From Phellopilus nigrolimitatus (lineage: Eukaryota > Basidiomycota > Agaricomycetes > Hymenochaetales > Hymenochaetaceae): a DNA stretch of 64,000 nucleotides. Under the pieces are notes generated by a model that searched no databases, was not told the origin of the DNA, and saw only the letters and a program-made list of their open reading frames with translations. Positions within the stretch are counted from its first letter, which is position 1, and every line of letters begins with the position of its first letter. The DNA lies in assembly GCA_021029095.1 (NCBI GenBank), contig JAJOHG010000017.1, positions 124,001-188,000 on the forward strand. Direction: 5' to 3'. Both the position numbers and the translations under genes were made by a program. Positions 1 to 10,827 of the stretch are shown here, in pieces.

Positions 1-948
1 CCTTATGTTGCCGGAATAATCTTTGAAAGGCTCTGCGAGTTATGTACAGTATTATGCTTTTTATCAATGCTTGGAAACGAGAAAAGTTCTTGCAAAAATG
101 AGATGGAATGAACCCTCAGTCAATCCGTCTTGGTAGTAGGTACTAGTACACTGAAATAACATGTATCCAGGCTCCCGCTTCTCCATACGCATAATGAATT
201 TCATCCGGACAGGCTCTGCTTGCCAGTTTACTTGAGTTGAATTGCATCTTGGCTCCTTTCAAGGGCTCAAAAGCCGGATCAATTTTACGAATTGTCGATG
301 CCTTGTAGATCGATTGTTATTTTTACATAGTTTTGTTACCCACGAGCCTTGGCGCTTTAGGTATGTTCATAGCTGTAACCAGCTGCCTCAGTGTAGGGAG
401 CAGTTGTGAATTCGTACATCGTGACAGCTGCGTACGAGCCTACGTTTCAGGCTTCTCCGAGTGTAATATTGAATTCGCCGATCTCGGCTGTTGTGAACAG
501 GTCTTCCTTTGAGTCATCGACGATCATAACTAACGTGTCTCTCTCCCTTCTGAACAGAGCAAGAAAGCAGATAGCTATATATACTCGCCTCGCCCTACCC
601 ACCCAACCGTGGTCAAGAACTGGAAGAGCTTTTCGGTCATCTGGAGAAATCTGGGGAAATCCCAAAGCTTGTCGTCTAGTTCTTCCCCGGAACTCGCGGC
701 CCAGGTCCTGCTTCCTCGACTTCCAAGTCCGCTAATTACTCATCCTTTTACCTCAATATCGGTAAAGAATGTCCTAGAATGCTTCTCAGACTCACGGAAA
801 AGCATGCCGGGCATGCATCGATGGACAAGGGCAGGACAAACCTCTGGGCTATAAAGTACCCTGGGCGGTCGGGGACATGTTACTTCCCCCAGCGGTCGAC
901 TGCACCACACAATCCTCCTCTCCAGATCTCTATACTTTGCTTGCAGCA
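1..948. promoter_or_regulatory. Upstream region of MFS copy 1
   Basis: There is no gene here. The part from about 590 to 760 resembles the stretch at 7915-8030 upstream of the third MFS copy (shared words around 'ctcgcggcccaggtcctgct'), so the promoter was duplicated with the gene. A TATA-type box lies about 95 bases before the start codon. ORFs at 406-994 on both strands do not resemble any protein I know and lack splice context. Confidence 0.5.
850..856 (+). promoter_or_regulatory. TATA box of MFS copy 1
   Basis: The sequence tataaag lies 93-99 bases upstream of the ATG at 949. The third MFS copy has tataaaa at 8188-8194 in the same 'gggctataaa' context, which supports a shared core promoter. 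Confidence 0.5.
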
Positions 949-3005
949 ATGGCTTCAGGTATTGGTAGTGTCCCTCTGTCTCGTGCGGAGACACTCGTTG
1001 GTGTAGAGATCATCGGCACTGGACCCGAGATCAAACTAGACTGCAAAAAAGATATTAATCCTTTCCCGAATTCTGTCTCAGAGAAGCCCCCTGTGAATGA
1101 TTCGACCGCTACTCCGAAACCCAAGTCCGTGCTGCGCAAATACGCTCTGCTCGCTGTATTTTGTCTTGCTCAATTTCTGGATGTTGTCAACAACTCCGCC
1201 ATCATGGCAGCTATACCCACCATCTCTGCTCAGCTGAATATGCAAAATGGAGAAGACGTATGGCTCATCAGTGCAGCTCAATTATCGTTTGCGGCCTTCC
1301 TGTTGCTTGTAAGTTGTTCTCACTGTAGATTTTCCCCTTTTCTGAAGCCATTGCGACTTAGAGTGGAAGAATAAGCGATGTGTACAGCGCTAGTACGTAT
1401 ATCCTCGTCTACCATTCACTGAAAATCTCGACGAGCCACTACAGAGTGGGCATTCGTTATTGGCATCGCCTTCCTCGGAATCATCAGCGTTATCATGGGT
1501 CTAATGCGGAACAAGATCGCTCTGTTTGCTTTGCGAGCCTTCAGTGGTGCATGTGAGTCTTGTCCATGGCATGTTCCCTAATATTCTGCGTCTTTTCGCT
1601 GAGTCGATCGTAGTTGCTTCGCTGACAATTCCGTCTGCCCTGAATCTCATCGTGAGGGTGTTTCCTGAGCCCTTGGAACAGTCTCGCGCAGTCGCCACAT
1701 TTGGCGCGAGCGGCACAATTGGAAATAGTGCGTATATCTGTTGTTCTGGCAGGAAGAAACTCTTGCCGACTTAACGACAACCTCAGTACTTGGACTTTTC
1801 ATTGGTGCTATCATAGTCCAGTATGCAAGCTGGTCTTGGGTATTCTATTTCGTAGCGATAGTCGCAACGCCCGTGGCAATTATTGGCGCGACACTTATTC
1901 CAGGCGACGACGACGACGAATTCGAGATGAAGCCCAAGAAGTCAAATATGAAGGGACTCGATCTTATCGGAGTGTCTTTACTGACTGTAGCTCTCATCCT
2001 CTTTATCTATTCGATCACGACTGGGTCTTCTACAAAATGGGCTTCCCCAGGAGTTTTGGTACCGATGATACTTTCTGTCCTTTTGTTCGCTGGATTCTTC
2101 TACTACGAAACACTTATACCCGAGGAGAACGCCGCGCTGTGAGTGGCACGATGATTTAAATAAAACATACTAACAGTGTCATCTCAGGCCGCCAAAGACA
2201 TGGTTTTATCCCAATTTCGCCGTCCTTTTAGGAATCGCGCTGATGCCATACTTCTGGTGGACAACGCTCTTCCTCATCTTCACGACTTACTGGCAGGACA
2301 TCTTTGGCTGGAGTGCGGTTCTGTCTGTGGAGCATCAGTGCGCTTATCTCTTTATTTTTGCGAACACGTTCGCTGACAGTCCGTCTCAGATTGCCTCTTA
2401 GTATTGCCGCTCTCGTGGTAACGTTCACCGCGCCGCTTTCGCGTGTCATTAATCCGAAATGGCTGATCTTTACTGGAGAATTCATGGCCATTGTCGCCAC
2501 AGTCCTTCTTCCTTTCGCAAGTACACCGAACACGTACTGGCCGCTCGTCTTCCCAGCATTCGTGATCGGCTCTGCTGGAACTCAGCTCGCATACACCCAT
2601 ACAAAGTATGCGCGACCATTACTTTTAGATCCGGTACATTGGCTGATGTCTGTTTCTTTCAGCATTGCGATTTTCCGTTCCACTCCATCCCGCATGGCAG
2701 GTACCGTCGGTGCGATATTCAATTCGGCGCTCCAGCTCGGGTCCGCCGTCGGAAGCGCTGCTGTCACATCAATCTCAGCGAGCATAGAGAACAAAGCTGG
2801 TCCAGACGGATCTCGTCAGTACACGGGCAGGGCCGCCTCATTCTACTTCCTGCTCGCCGTCGTCGTCATCGAAGCGCTTTCTGTCCTCATTTTCTACAAG
2901 ACACGTCGCGTGGAACTTGAGGAAGAAGACGAAGACGTCAATTCTCTCCCTGTTCTTACTAATCAGGAACAATCCCAGGGTTCTGGCAACGACGAAAAAG
3001 TTTAG
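949..3005 (+). CDS. MFS drug-type transporter, copy 1 (intact)
   Basis: This is a plasma-membrane major facilitator of the fungal DHA2/aminotriazole-resistance type, expected to export small molecules by proton antiport. The substrate is unknown. The start is MASGIGSVPLSRAETLVG; exon 1 ends at 1308 before gtaagt. Several short introns follow; one junction gives GN-ILGLFIGAIIVQ. Visible family signatures are SGRISDVYS (motif A, after the second membrane segment), many hydrophobic segments consistent with 12-14 TM helices, and SRMAGTVGAIFNSALQLGS near the C-terminus. The tail is acidic and ends NDEKV at the TAG, 3003-3005. All exons read without a break. It is the first of three related units in 10.8 kb; the third copy (8312) is very similar and the middle one is decayed. 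DHA2 versus DHA1 is inferred from length and segment count. Confidence 0.82.
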
Positions 3006-4839
3006 TTATATTGTCTCCCTCCCTCCCTTTTCACATAGCGTGTTTGGAAGGTATGCCATTTGCATAGCTTCCGCGACAGCACATAGAACTGCTATAGAGT
3101 GTCCTGCTTACGATCTTTTGGTCAAGTGTTTCTGTTTCGTTTCCTTGTGCTCTCGACGGGTCCAAAGTTGTCTCATCATTGTAGATTTAGTAGAATTGTT
3201 TTTTCCCGGGGTAGTTCGCACTTGTCTGTTGTCATGATATTAGACTTAGATTTTTTTGCGCGTTATCTAGAACCTTACTGGATGTCAGGGTCATTCTTCT
3301 CTTAAATTTCAAGCCCATGAGTCACCATGCCCTGATCTGCGTTGATTGCCTTGGAATTTGATGAGTCACTGTGGCCGCGCCGTCTCGCGTACCTGGTTAG
3401 GCACGAGCTTATTACGTATCGAGCCGGTAGGATATTCTCGGTATCGCTTATGTAATGTTCTCTATATAAGCTAAAGATTTGTTATTCGTTAAAGTCGGAA
3501 GTGTGTCCATTCCGCCCATATCTAACTCACGTCGCCGACGCAATACAGGGCCTTTTCTCGCTTTCATCTGCAACTAGATTTTAAAAACAATAACATAATG
3601 CAAGTATCATCATACCGACACCGAGTTTGCCGCGATCAGCGCGTGCACCTACAACATGGTCAGCGAAGAATGAGAAGAACTGAAGGCGATAATCTTGCGC
3701 TCGGGATTGCAATAGCGGAAAGATCGGGATATACGACTTCTCTGGATGGATGCGGCATGCAATGATACTACAGAGTGGCACAAAAGCACCGAGGGTGTGT
3801 AGTGCAACGTTTAGATTTTGGTATACGTCCAGCTTGCATTTTCTTACAGCAATGATAGAACCGTTTCCGCAGTGCATCGCAGAATTGAGAACTCAACTCT
3901 GTGAGAAGCTGTCTCAAGGTATGCATGTAAGCGCCGTCTAGCTCTGTGCCGTTAATAACCTCAGTTTGTTTATAGGTAACTAATGTATTCTTCTGTCTTA
4001 CGTGACTCCCCTGATACTTCTCACGTCGCAGTCAGTCATCAGTTATGTCTTTCGGACCGGAGTTAATCTCAATCAATTTTGTAGGTTGTGTGATTATGGA
4101 ACTGCTCACTCGCCCCACGCGCACTGGGTCTCCCCGATACATAAAGAACCCGTTACGAAGGACAAATGGATAAGGAGATCACCACGATCCAAAGCGTGGT
4201 TTAGGAAGCGAGGTCTTGTTGCGATCATAATGCAGGGCGTAGAACATCGACGAGATGCTTCTTGAGACGGCGATCGATAGTGAGTCCGGTATTAACTTTT
4301 TTTCCCGTCTTCTTCAATGATTTTTCTTTTTCTTTTTCTTTTCGATAAGGGCCAATAGACTCCGGGAAAGCTACTACAGGGCCCGCGCAAGGAGTGCACG
4401 AATTGTTTTGCTTCCTTTGAGCGGAGTTGAACCCTCCTGTTCTCCATTTAGAGTACTTACACCCCTTGCTCGCCCTGTTCGGTAGCAGTGACGAGGGCGT
4501 GGATAGGACCGCTGGGAAGCGACGCAGCTGGCATGGCCGTGCTCGCTTGCGGCGGCAGCAGCATTGCGAACCGGGCGTGAGTTGCAGATCCGCGGCTATC
4601 GGTCGTCTCTGCAGCGTGTATGGGGATGACGAGCTCGAATGAGGAAACAGTGCTACCCTTGACCTCAGAATCACACGTAGGTTTGTCGGCGGGGTCGCGG
4701 ACGCAGACGCTTCCTTTTTTCTTTTCCTTGTATGTATTTTGTCTATTGATATCCTAATGGCATACTCTTGTGAACTCTGCTAAGAGCAATGAGAGAAAAA
4801 CGGCAGAGAGGTAACGAGGGAAGGGAACAGTAGTCTAGA

Positions 4840-5420
4840 ACCAAGCAAATAATGGGGGATGTTTGGAGAAAGTAGGGAGAAATTAAGAAATTCGCTATCA
4901 TGTCTCTCATGGAGTGAGAGGATCTCCGATTAACTTACAAGGTAATTTACGGTTTGTGCCGCGGTTCCGGCTTCGGCTTCGCGAAGCCGGGACGTGCGGA
5001 GCTTGATTTCGAGCAAGCTCTCGGCTGTTGAAAACATTTCTTCTCTTGAATCAATGAATGTGCTTCTTCCTGCCGAAAATACGCTTACGTACCTATACAT
5101 AGTTACCTGTTTGCCTTATTCACTCGGACTACAGCTTGAAACTGACTCTCCGCAGCCATCTTCTTCGTCTTCCCTCACCGAGTCGAGGAGCTCGCTTACT
5201 ATCTCAATATCATTACTTATCCGAATCTTCGAGGCAGTTCACCCCACTTCCCACTCTCGTGTCATCGAATTCGAAAGCGCTGTGCGGACAAGAGGCTTCG
5301 AACCACACCACGCTCTCAGGTGTTCATAAATATGCAGACCTCGACCGCGCGCACCTCCTTTCTTCTAGCTCAGCCGTTCCAGGAGAGCATGTGAAGAAAG
5401 CGCAATCGGGTTCATGAAAT
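4840..5420 (+). repeat. Duplicated MFS upstream region (middle copy)
   Basis: This stretch aligns by eye with 7615-8090: both start with 'gaaccaagcaaa', go on with a 'gtttggagaaa' A/G-rich part, then 'ctctc-tggagtg', a palindrome, and 'gaagccggga-gtgcgga'. It precedes the decayed MFS copy and is best read as the promoter left behind by an ancestral tandem duplication. Confidence 0.6.
4967..4990. repeat. Perfect inverted repeat in duplicated upstream region
   Basis: Arms CCGGCTTCG (4967-4975) and CGAAGCCGG (4982-4990) pair perfectly around a six-base loop. The core GCTTCGCGAAGC type is retained in the next copy at 7785-7794. It could be an operator-like site, a cruciform or the scar of a small mobile element; the sequence alone does not decide. 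Confidence 0.6.
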
Positions 5421-6011
5421 AGCAGTAATTACTGGCAGAAGAACAGATCGAAGGAACCCTGTATTCGATTCAACAACGGCATGTGCGCAAACTCCGCCCA
5501 CGTATGCCAATACCATCTACAACCTGGACTGTTGACAATCTAATCATACAGTGGGAAACATGATGTTAAACTCTACGCCGGTACTGTTTCTCCTCAAATT
5601 TTCGCATAAACAGTATCTAGTCAGGCTGGATCGTGCACGCCTTACAGCTCGCATTCGAGGCTTTCTTGTCGGTGGTGAGCTAACCTAATGGGAATGATAG
5701 TACCTGGCTTTGCAGAGTGTTCCTTCATCCGTCCTGCATCTATGTTGTGCTCAATAACTTCAACCATGGGCGTTGGATGATGTGTTGCAGCTCTGCACGC
5801 AGCCAGCGGCTCGTCGCTGGAGAGTTCCTCAAGTGCGTTGCCTCTCGTTTGGTGTCCCATGGAATTTGTGTTGATTTCGTTACCTAGATGTTGGAGTGCG
5901 GGGGTTTTTTTTTCCACAGAAACGTACTTCACAGGAACATACTCTTTGTCCCAAATTCTGTAAGTTTACATCCATTCTTGTCTGGCTTGCGGCCCTTGCT
6001 TGTGGTGTTTA

Positions 6012-7475
6012 ATTCCATCTATGCTGAATTTGATTGTCAAACTCGTCCCGGACTCTTCACAATCGCGAGCCATAGCAGCTTTTGGTACAACGGGGCCATC
6101 GGAACTGGCTTCTGTCCACATCCTCTTCCTCTGTAACCAGCGCATGTCTGCTTAGTTTGTGGGCAAACAATCGGGCAGGTGAAATAAAGGTCCATCTTCC
6201 TTATTGTACCAACTGAACTCGCCGGAACTCTTCTTTTCTTTGTCCAGCTCGCTTCATAGCATTGGTTTGCGGGAAACAGTAACTTTTCTGTTGCTGCCAT
6301 CAGTTATGCACTGGTTTTGCTTGATAATCGCATCACTTTCATGGTCAGATGAAAATTCCCAAAGGACTCGACTTCGCTGGTGTCGCGGCTTCTCTTATTC
6401 CAATGATTCTCATCTTTGTGTCTGGTTCGTCTGACTGATGAAGATCTGTGAATGCCCTTACGCCGCTTGACATAACGGCTTTCCTTGCCGCGGGATTTTT
6501 ATATTATAAAAAAACCGATTTTGGAAGACGAAGCTGTCGTGTGAATAGTAGTATGGCAATCTCATGGTATATCTCTAGGCTAGTCGGCCGGCTAATTCAA
6601 TAGCCTTCTCTTCTTCCTCTCTCTAAAAACACAATCCGCCATCAACGTGGGTTTCTCCCGACTTCTTTGTGTTGTTCGGTGCAACGCTCTTGCCGTACCT
6701 CTGGCGGATAGCTCTCTTCTTAATGTACAAGCAACTCTCGAGATTCGATAACTACCGCCTTGCACGTGTAAGTTTCATTTCAATCAAAAGTTCTGAGACC
6801 ATCCTCGCCGTCCTCGCACCGGTGGCGACTATGACGGGACCGCTGTCCTGGAAGATTGATCCCGAGTGGCTGGCTTTTATCTCCTCGGTCAAGTGTTATC
6901 TCTTCCTAGGACAATTATTCTTTCCATTTTCCGGTCTCAGAAGCCAAATGTCGTTCCGACCTTCATTATTGGATCTGCAGACACGATATCCCTCCATGGA
7001 TGCTAGAGCTTGGCTCACACCGACATAGTTCAGAAAAAAATGTGTAGGCACACTGTTCTTTTACGTCCATACGAAGTGAGCCCCGATTCTATAGAAGCGT
7101 CGGCGACAGACACCGTGGATATTGACACATCGCAATGTTCTTTCAAAAAGCATTGCCGTTTTATCGATGACACCACAGCGCATGGTAGGCACTGTCGCGC
7201 CGTCTTCAGAGTCTGGATTGTGATTGGACCCGGCCGTGGGGTCGCGGCCATCGTGTCAACTTAGACAAGCATTCAGAACAAAAGCGGGCCAGGCGGATTT
7301 GAAACGTTTGATGACTAGATAGATTTTCTCTGGTCCTTGACTGGCATCCACTGCTCCGGAAGCTATCTGCATGCATGGTTTTACGTTACGAAAAACGGGC
7401 ACATCCGCAGTTCCGCATACAACTGGAGACAAGAAAGAGGCGCCTTCCGCTGCTCCAACGAAAGAGAAGGTTTAA
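6012..7475 (+). pseudogene. Decayed MFS transporter copy
   Basis: Blocks collinear with the two neighbours can be read, but with stops and frame changes between them. 6012 onward gives IPSMLNLIVKLVPDSSQSRA, matching the neighbours' IPSALNLIVRVFPEPLEQSRA. A TAG interrupts VQLAS-HWF near 6247. KGLDFAGVAASLIPMILIF follows at 6361. Near 6640 comes a WVSPDFFVLFGATLLPYLW block, then TGPLSWKIDPEWLAF near 6836. Near 7152 is SIAVLSMTPQRMVGTV, and the C-terminal EKV-stop is at 7467-7475. Divergence is far greater than between copies 1 and 3, so the duplication or the loss of function is older. The first exons are missing or unrecognisable. Confidence 0.8.
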
Positions 7476-7754
7476 AACGAGGGCTGGGTCAGTTTTCATG
7501 ATAGCCACACTTTTTTATGGAAGCTGATACGAAGTTAAGTTTCTATCCACGATGTCGTGTTATCTATGTTCTGTTCGGAAACGGGCCTGTTCGGAAACGG
7601 GACAAGCAGCCTATATGCAAGAACCAAGCAAAACAATGGAGAATGTTTGGAGAAATTGAGGAGAAATTGAGATATTCACAGTCGTTTCTCTCGTGGAGTG
7701 GGAGAGTCTCAAGTTTCTCTCAAAGTAATTCTCGGGTTTGCGCTATGTTACAGT

Positions 7755-7773
7755 CCGAAGGCGAAGCCTTCGG
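7755..7773. repeat. Inverted repeat followed by T tract and second palindrome
   Basis: CCGAAGGC and GCCTTCGG form an 8-bp stem with a GAA loop, extendable outward with one bulge (agtcc/gggact). A run of T follows at 7777-7782, then the palindrome cttcgcgaag at 7785-7794. It lies at the place corresponding to 4967-4990 in the middle copy. Confidence 0.6.
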
Positions 7774-8095
7774 GACTTTTTTGTCTTCGCGAAGCCGGGA
7801 TGTGCGGAGGTTCATTTTGGGCAAGCTCGCGGCTGTCGAAAAGATTTCTTCTTTCAATCTTCGAGACATTTACACATCCCACCCGGCGGTCAAGTATTGG
7901 AGCAGCTCTTCGACCGCCTGAGAAATCTTTGGGAACCTCAAAGCTTGCCGTCTCGTTCTTTCCAGCTCGCGGCCCAAGTCCTGCTTCCTCGAATCCTAAC
8001 TCCGATAATAACTGATTCTCTTGCTTCAATGAACAGTAGAATGGGCAGGATGTTTCTCAAATCCACGGAGATGCACGCCGGTGTTTGTGTCGTTT

Positions 8096-8136
8096 AAGAA
8101 AAGAAAAGAAAAGAAAAGAAAAGAAAGAAAGAAAAG
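8096..8136 (+). repeat. AAAAG microsatellite
   Basis: This is a tandem run of AAAAG units that degrades to AAAG at the 3' end. It is not seen upstream of copy 1, so it arose or expanded after duplication. Confidence 0.85.
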
Positions 8137-8187
8137 TAACACCCCCTCCCCCCACCAAAACAACAACAAAAGACAGAATCACTGGGC

Positions 8188-8194
8188 TATAAAA
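8188..8194 (+). promoter_or_regulatory. TATA box of MFS copy 3
   Basis: The sequence tataaaa lies about 120 bases before the ATG at 8312, in the same context as the TATA box at 850 of copy 1. The larger spacing is accounted for by the extra C-rich tract between it and the ATG. Confidence 0.5.
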
Positions 8195-8237
8195 GCGACT
8201 TGAGAGGTAAGCGATGAGTTACCAGCACTCGACGGTT

Positions 8238-8264
8238 CCCCCCTCCCCCCTCCCCCCTTCCCCC
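8238..8264. repeat. Four C-runs, G-quadruplex/i-motif type
   Basis: Runs of 6, 6, 6 and 5 C are separated by one or two T (8238-8243, 8245-8250, 8252-8257, 8260-8264). The minus strand therefore carries a G4 motif with one- or two-base loops. It sits between the TATA box and the start codon of MFS copy 3 and is absent from copy 1. Confidence 0.8.
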
Positions 8265-8311
8265 TTCACCCGCTCCCACATAATCCACATATCTCAGGTC
8301 TCGCTACAGCC

Positions 8312-10358
8312 ATGGCCTCAGGTATGAGCAGCGTCCCTCTGTCTCGTGCGGAGACGCTCGTTGGCGTAGAAATCATCGGCACTGGACCAGAGCTCAAACT
8401 AGACGGTAAAAAAGATACCAATTCTTTTCCGACTCCTGTCTCAGAGCAACTCCCGGTATCTGGCTCGACTGCCCCTTCTCAGCCTTATTCTGCGTTGCGC
8501 AAATATGCTCTGCTTGTTGTATTTTGTCTTGCTCAGTTTTTGGACGCCATCAACAACTCCGCCATCATGGCAGCCATACCCACCATTTCTGCTCAGTTGA
8601 ATATGCAAGGTGGAGAAAACGTATGGATCGTCAGTGCAACTCAATTAACGTTCGCCGCTTTCCTCCTACTTGTGAGTTGCTCTTTTTTCATATACTTTCT
8701 CTTTTTCTAAAGCGCTCTCATGACGTACAGAGTGGAAGAATAAGCGATGTGTACAGCGCCAGTGCGTATCTTCTCATTTACCATTTACTGAAAATATAAA
8801 CGAGCCACTACAGAGTGGGCATTCGTTGTTGGTATCGCATTCCTAGGAATCGTCAGCGTTATCATGGGTTTGGTGCGAGACAAGATCGCTCTTTTTGCCC
8901 TGCGAGCGATCAGTGGTGCATGTAAGTCTTTTTTCGGGGAATAGCAGTACAATTCCACTGAGCTCGACTATAGTTGCTTCACTGACAATTCCGTCGGCCC
9001 TAAACCTTATTGTGAGGGTGTTTCCCGATCCTTTGGAACAATCTCGAGCAGTCGCCACCTTTGGCGCGAGCGGTTCGATTGGAAATAGTGCGTACACCTG
9101 TTTTTTCTAACAGGGAGAAAGTCTTACCAACGGTCGACAACCTCAGTACTTGGACTTTTCATTGGTGCTATCATAGTCCAGTTCGCAAGCTGGCCTTGGG
9201 TATTTTACTTCGTGACTATAGCCGCGACGCCCGTGGCAATCATTGGCGCGACACTCATTCCAGGCGACGACGAATTTGAGATGAAACGCAAGAAGTCAAA
9301 CATGAAGGGACTCGATCTTATCGGAGTGTCTTTACTGACATGTAGCTCTCATCCTCTTTATCTATTCGATCACGACTGGGTCCTCGACAAAATGGACTTC
9401 CCCAGGAGTTTTGGTACCGATGATACTTTCTGTCCTTTTGTTCGCTGGATTCTTCTACTACGAAACACTCATCCCCGAGGAGAATGCCGCCCTGTGAGCA
9501 GCACGATGATTCGAATTAACCCATACTAACAACGTCCTTGTAGGCCTCCGAAGACATGGTTTTATCCCAATTTCGCCGTTCTCATAGGAGTCGCGCTGAT
9601 GCCGTACTTTTGGTGGACGACACTCTTCCTCATCTTCACGAACTATTGGCAGGACATCTTTGGCTGGAGTGCCATTGTGTCTGTGGAGCATCAGTGCGCT
9701 TGACTTTTTATTCTATTTTCTTCCACTGACCTCCTGTCACAGGACTGCCTCTCAGCATGGTTGCTATCGTGTTAACGTTCACCGCGCCGCTTTCGCGTGT
9801 CATCAACCCGAAATGGCTGATATTTACTGGAGCATGCTTGGCCAGTGCCGCCACAATCCTTCTTCCTTTCGCAAGCACCCCGAACACATACTGGCCGCTC
9901 GTCTTCCCAGCATTCGTGGTCGGCTCTGCTGGAATACAGCTCGCATATACGCATTCAAAGTATGCGCGCTGATTGCTCACAGATCTACATAAGCTAATGT
10001 CAGTATTTCTGTCAGTGTCGCGATTTTCCGATCCACCCCGTCCCGCATGGCAGGTACTGTCGGTGCGATCTTCAATTCAGCGCTCCAGCTTGGGTCCGCC
10101 GTCGGAAGCGCTGCTGTCACATCAATCTCAGCGAGCATAGAGAACAAAGCTGGTCCAGATGGAGTTCGCCAATACACGGGCAGGGCCGACGCATTCTACT
10201 TCTTGCTCGCCATCATCGCCATCGAAGCTCTGTCCGTCCTCGTTTTCTACAAGCCACGTCGCGTGGAGCTTGAGGAGGAGAATGAAGACGTCAATTCCCT
10301 CCCTGCTCTTACTAATCAGGAGCAACCCGAAGGCACCAACAACGATGAAAAAGTTTAG
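8312..10358 (+). CDS. MFS drug-type transporter, copy 3 (one-base frameshift)
   Basis: This is a close paralogue of the gene at 949 and has the same family role. The start is MASGMSSVPLSRAETLVG and introns lie at matching places. The MFS motif A SGRISDVYS and the C-terminal SRMAGTVGAIFNSALQLGS are kept, and the end is NNDEKV then TAG. It lacks two Asp codons in the loop before FEM (PGDDEFEM against PGDDDDEFEM). At about 9340 it has one extra base (ctgacatgtag against ctgactgtag at 1981-1990 in copy 1), so the frame shifts in the middle of a membrane segment. After the break the other frame still reads family sequence to the end. Either this copy was very recently inactivated or the base is an assembly error. 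No intron I can see removes it. Confidence 0.8.
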
Positions 10359-10827
10359 ATGTATAATCCCCTTCGATTTTCTTCCCTTTATTATCCTTAG
10401 AAGACACATGACAGTCACTTAGATTAGACTTAGATTCATAGCGCTTCAGACTGATTTTTTTTTTGAATAGCTTGATTTCCGCTCCAGGTCTCTGCTATAT
10501 GTCGGGACATTATATGCAGATAGACACGACCATATACGATAGCTGAATGAAGTAGATAGAACGAAACAAGGTTAGAAAATAAAGGACACTACTGAGTTTC
10601 TAATGCCGATCATGAGTAGTATCAAGAAGAAAATAAAACGTGGAATTGTCCAAGATAGGATGCATCTTCTTTGAATGCCACGTCTTTCTTCTCTTGAAAT
10701 CCAGGTCCATGGTCGCGTCCTGATCGACATTGATTGCCGGAATATTGCCGAGATATTGCCGAGACGTCGCGTCACGTTTTGATTTTGCCTCTTGTCGCTT
10801 TCTTTTCTTCAGATTAGTGTGCCACTT
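10359..10827. other. Spacer between MFS copy 3 and RRN7
   Basis: This holds the MFS 3' flank, similar to 3238-3370, and presumably the RRN7 promoter. The repeated segment runs to about 10,780, so the duplication ends close to the RRN7 start. No gene is seen. The minus-strand ORFs at 10572-10929 are not recognisable. Confidence 0.5.

Larger units (their letters stand above)
3006..6011. other. Spacer between MFS copy 1 and the decayed copy
   Basis: No intact gene is seen. About 3238-3370 resembles 10425-10780 downstream of the third copy ('ttctctt...tcaag/ccag', 'gttgattgcc'), so the 3' flank was also duplicated. About 4840-5420 resembles 7615-8090 and is an orphan copy of the MFS upstream region. 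The ORFs at 3581-3877, 4225-4674 and 5642-5932 (minus strand) are unlike any family I recognise. The N-terminal exons expected upstream of the decayed copy were not recognisable. Confidence 0.5.
7476..8311. promoter_or_regulatory. Upstream region of MFS copy 3
   Basis: There is no gene. From 7615 to 8090 the region repeats the 4840-5420 unit. It contains an imperfect hairpin at 7752-7776, an AAAAG microsatellite, C-rich tracts and a TATA box at 8188. ORFs at 7517-8097 overlap this repeat in several frames and are not credible genes. Confidence 0.5.

Noticed and set aside
3581..3877. 98-codon minus ORF in the MFS spacer
   Set aside because: No signature, no splice partner and not repeated in the other MFS units.
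4225..4674. 149-codon minus ORF rich in Arg/Ser
   Set aside because: Low complexity in a repeated non-coding spacer; no family.
7750..7800. Hairpin plus T run read as a bacterial-type terminator
   Set aside because: The genome is eukaryotic; a rho-independent terminator makes no sense here, so it is kept only as an inverted repeat.
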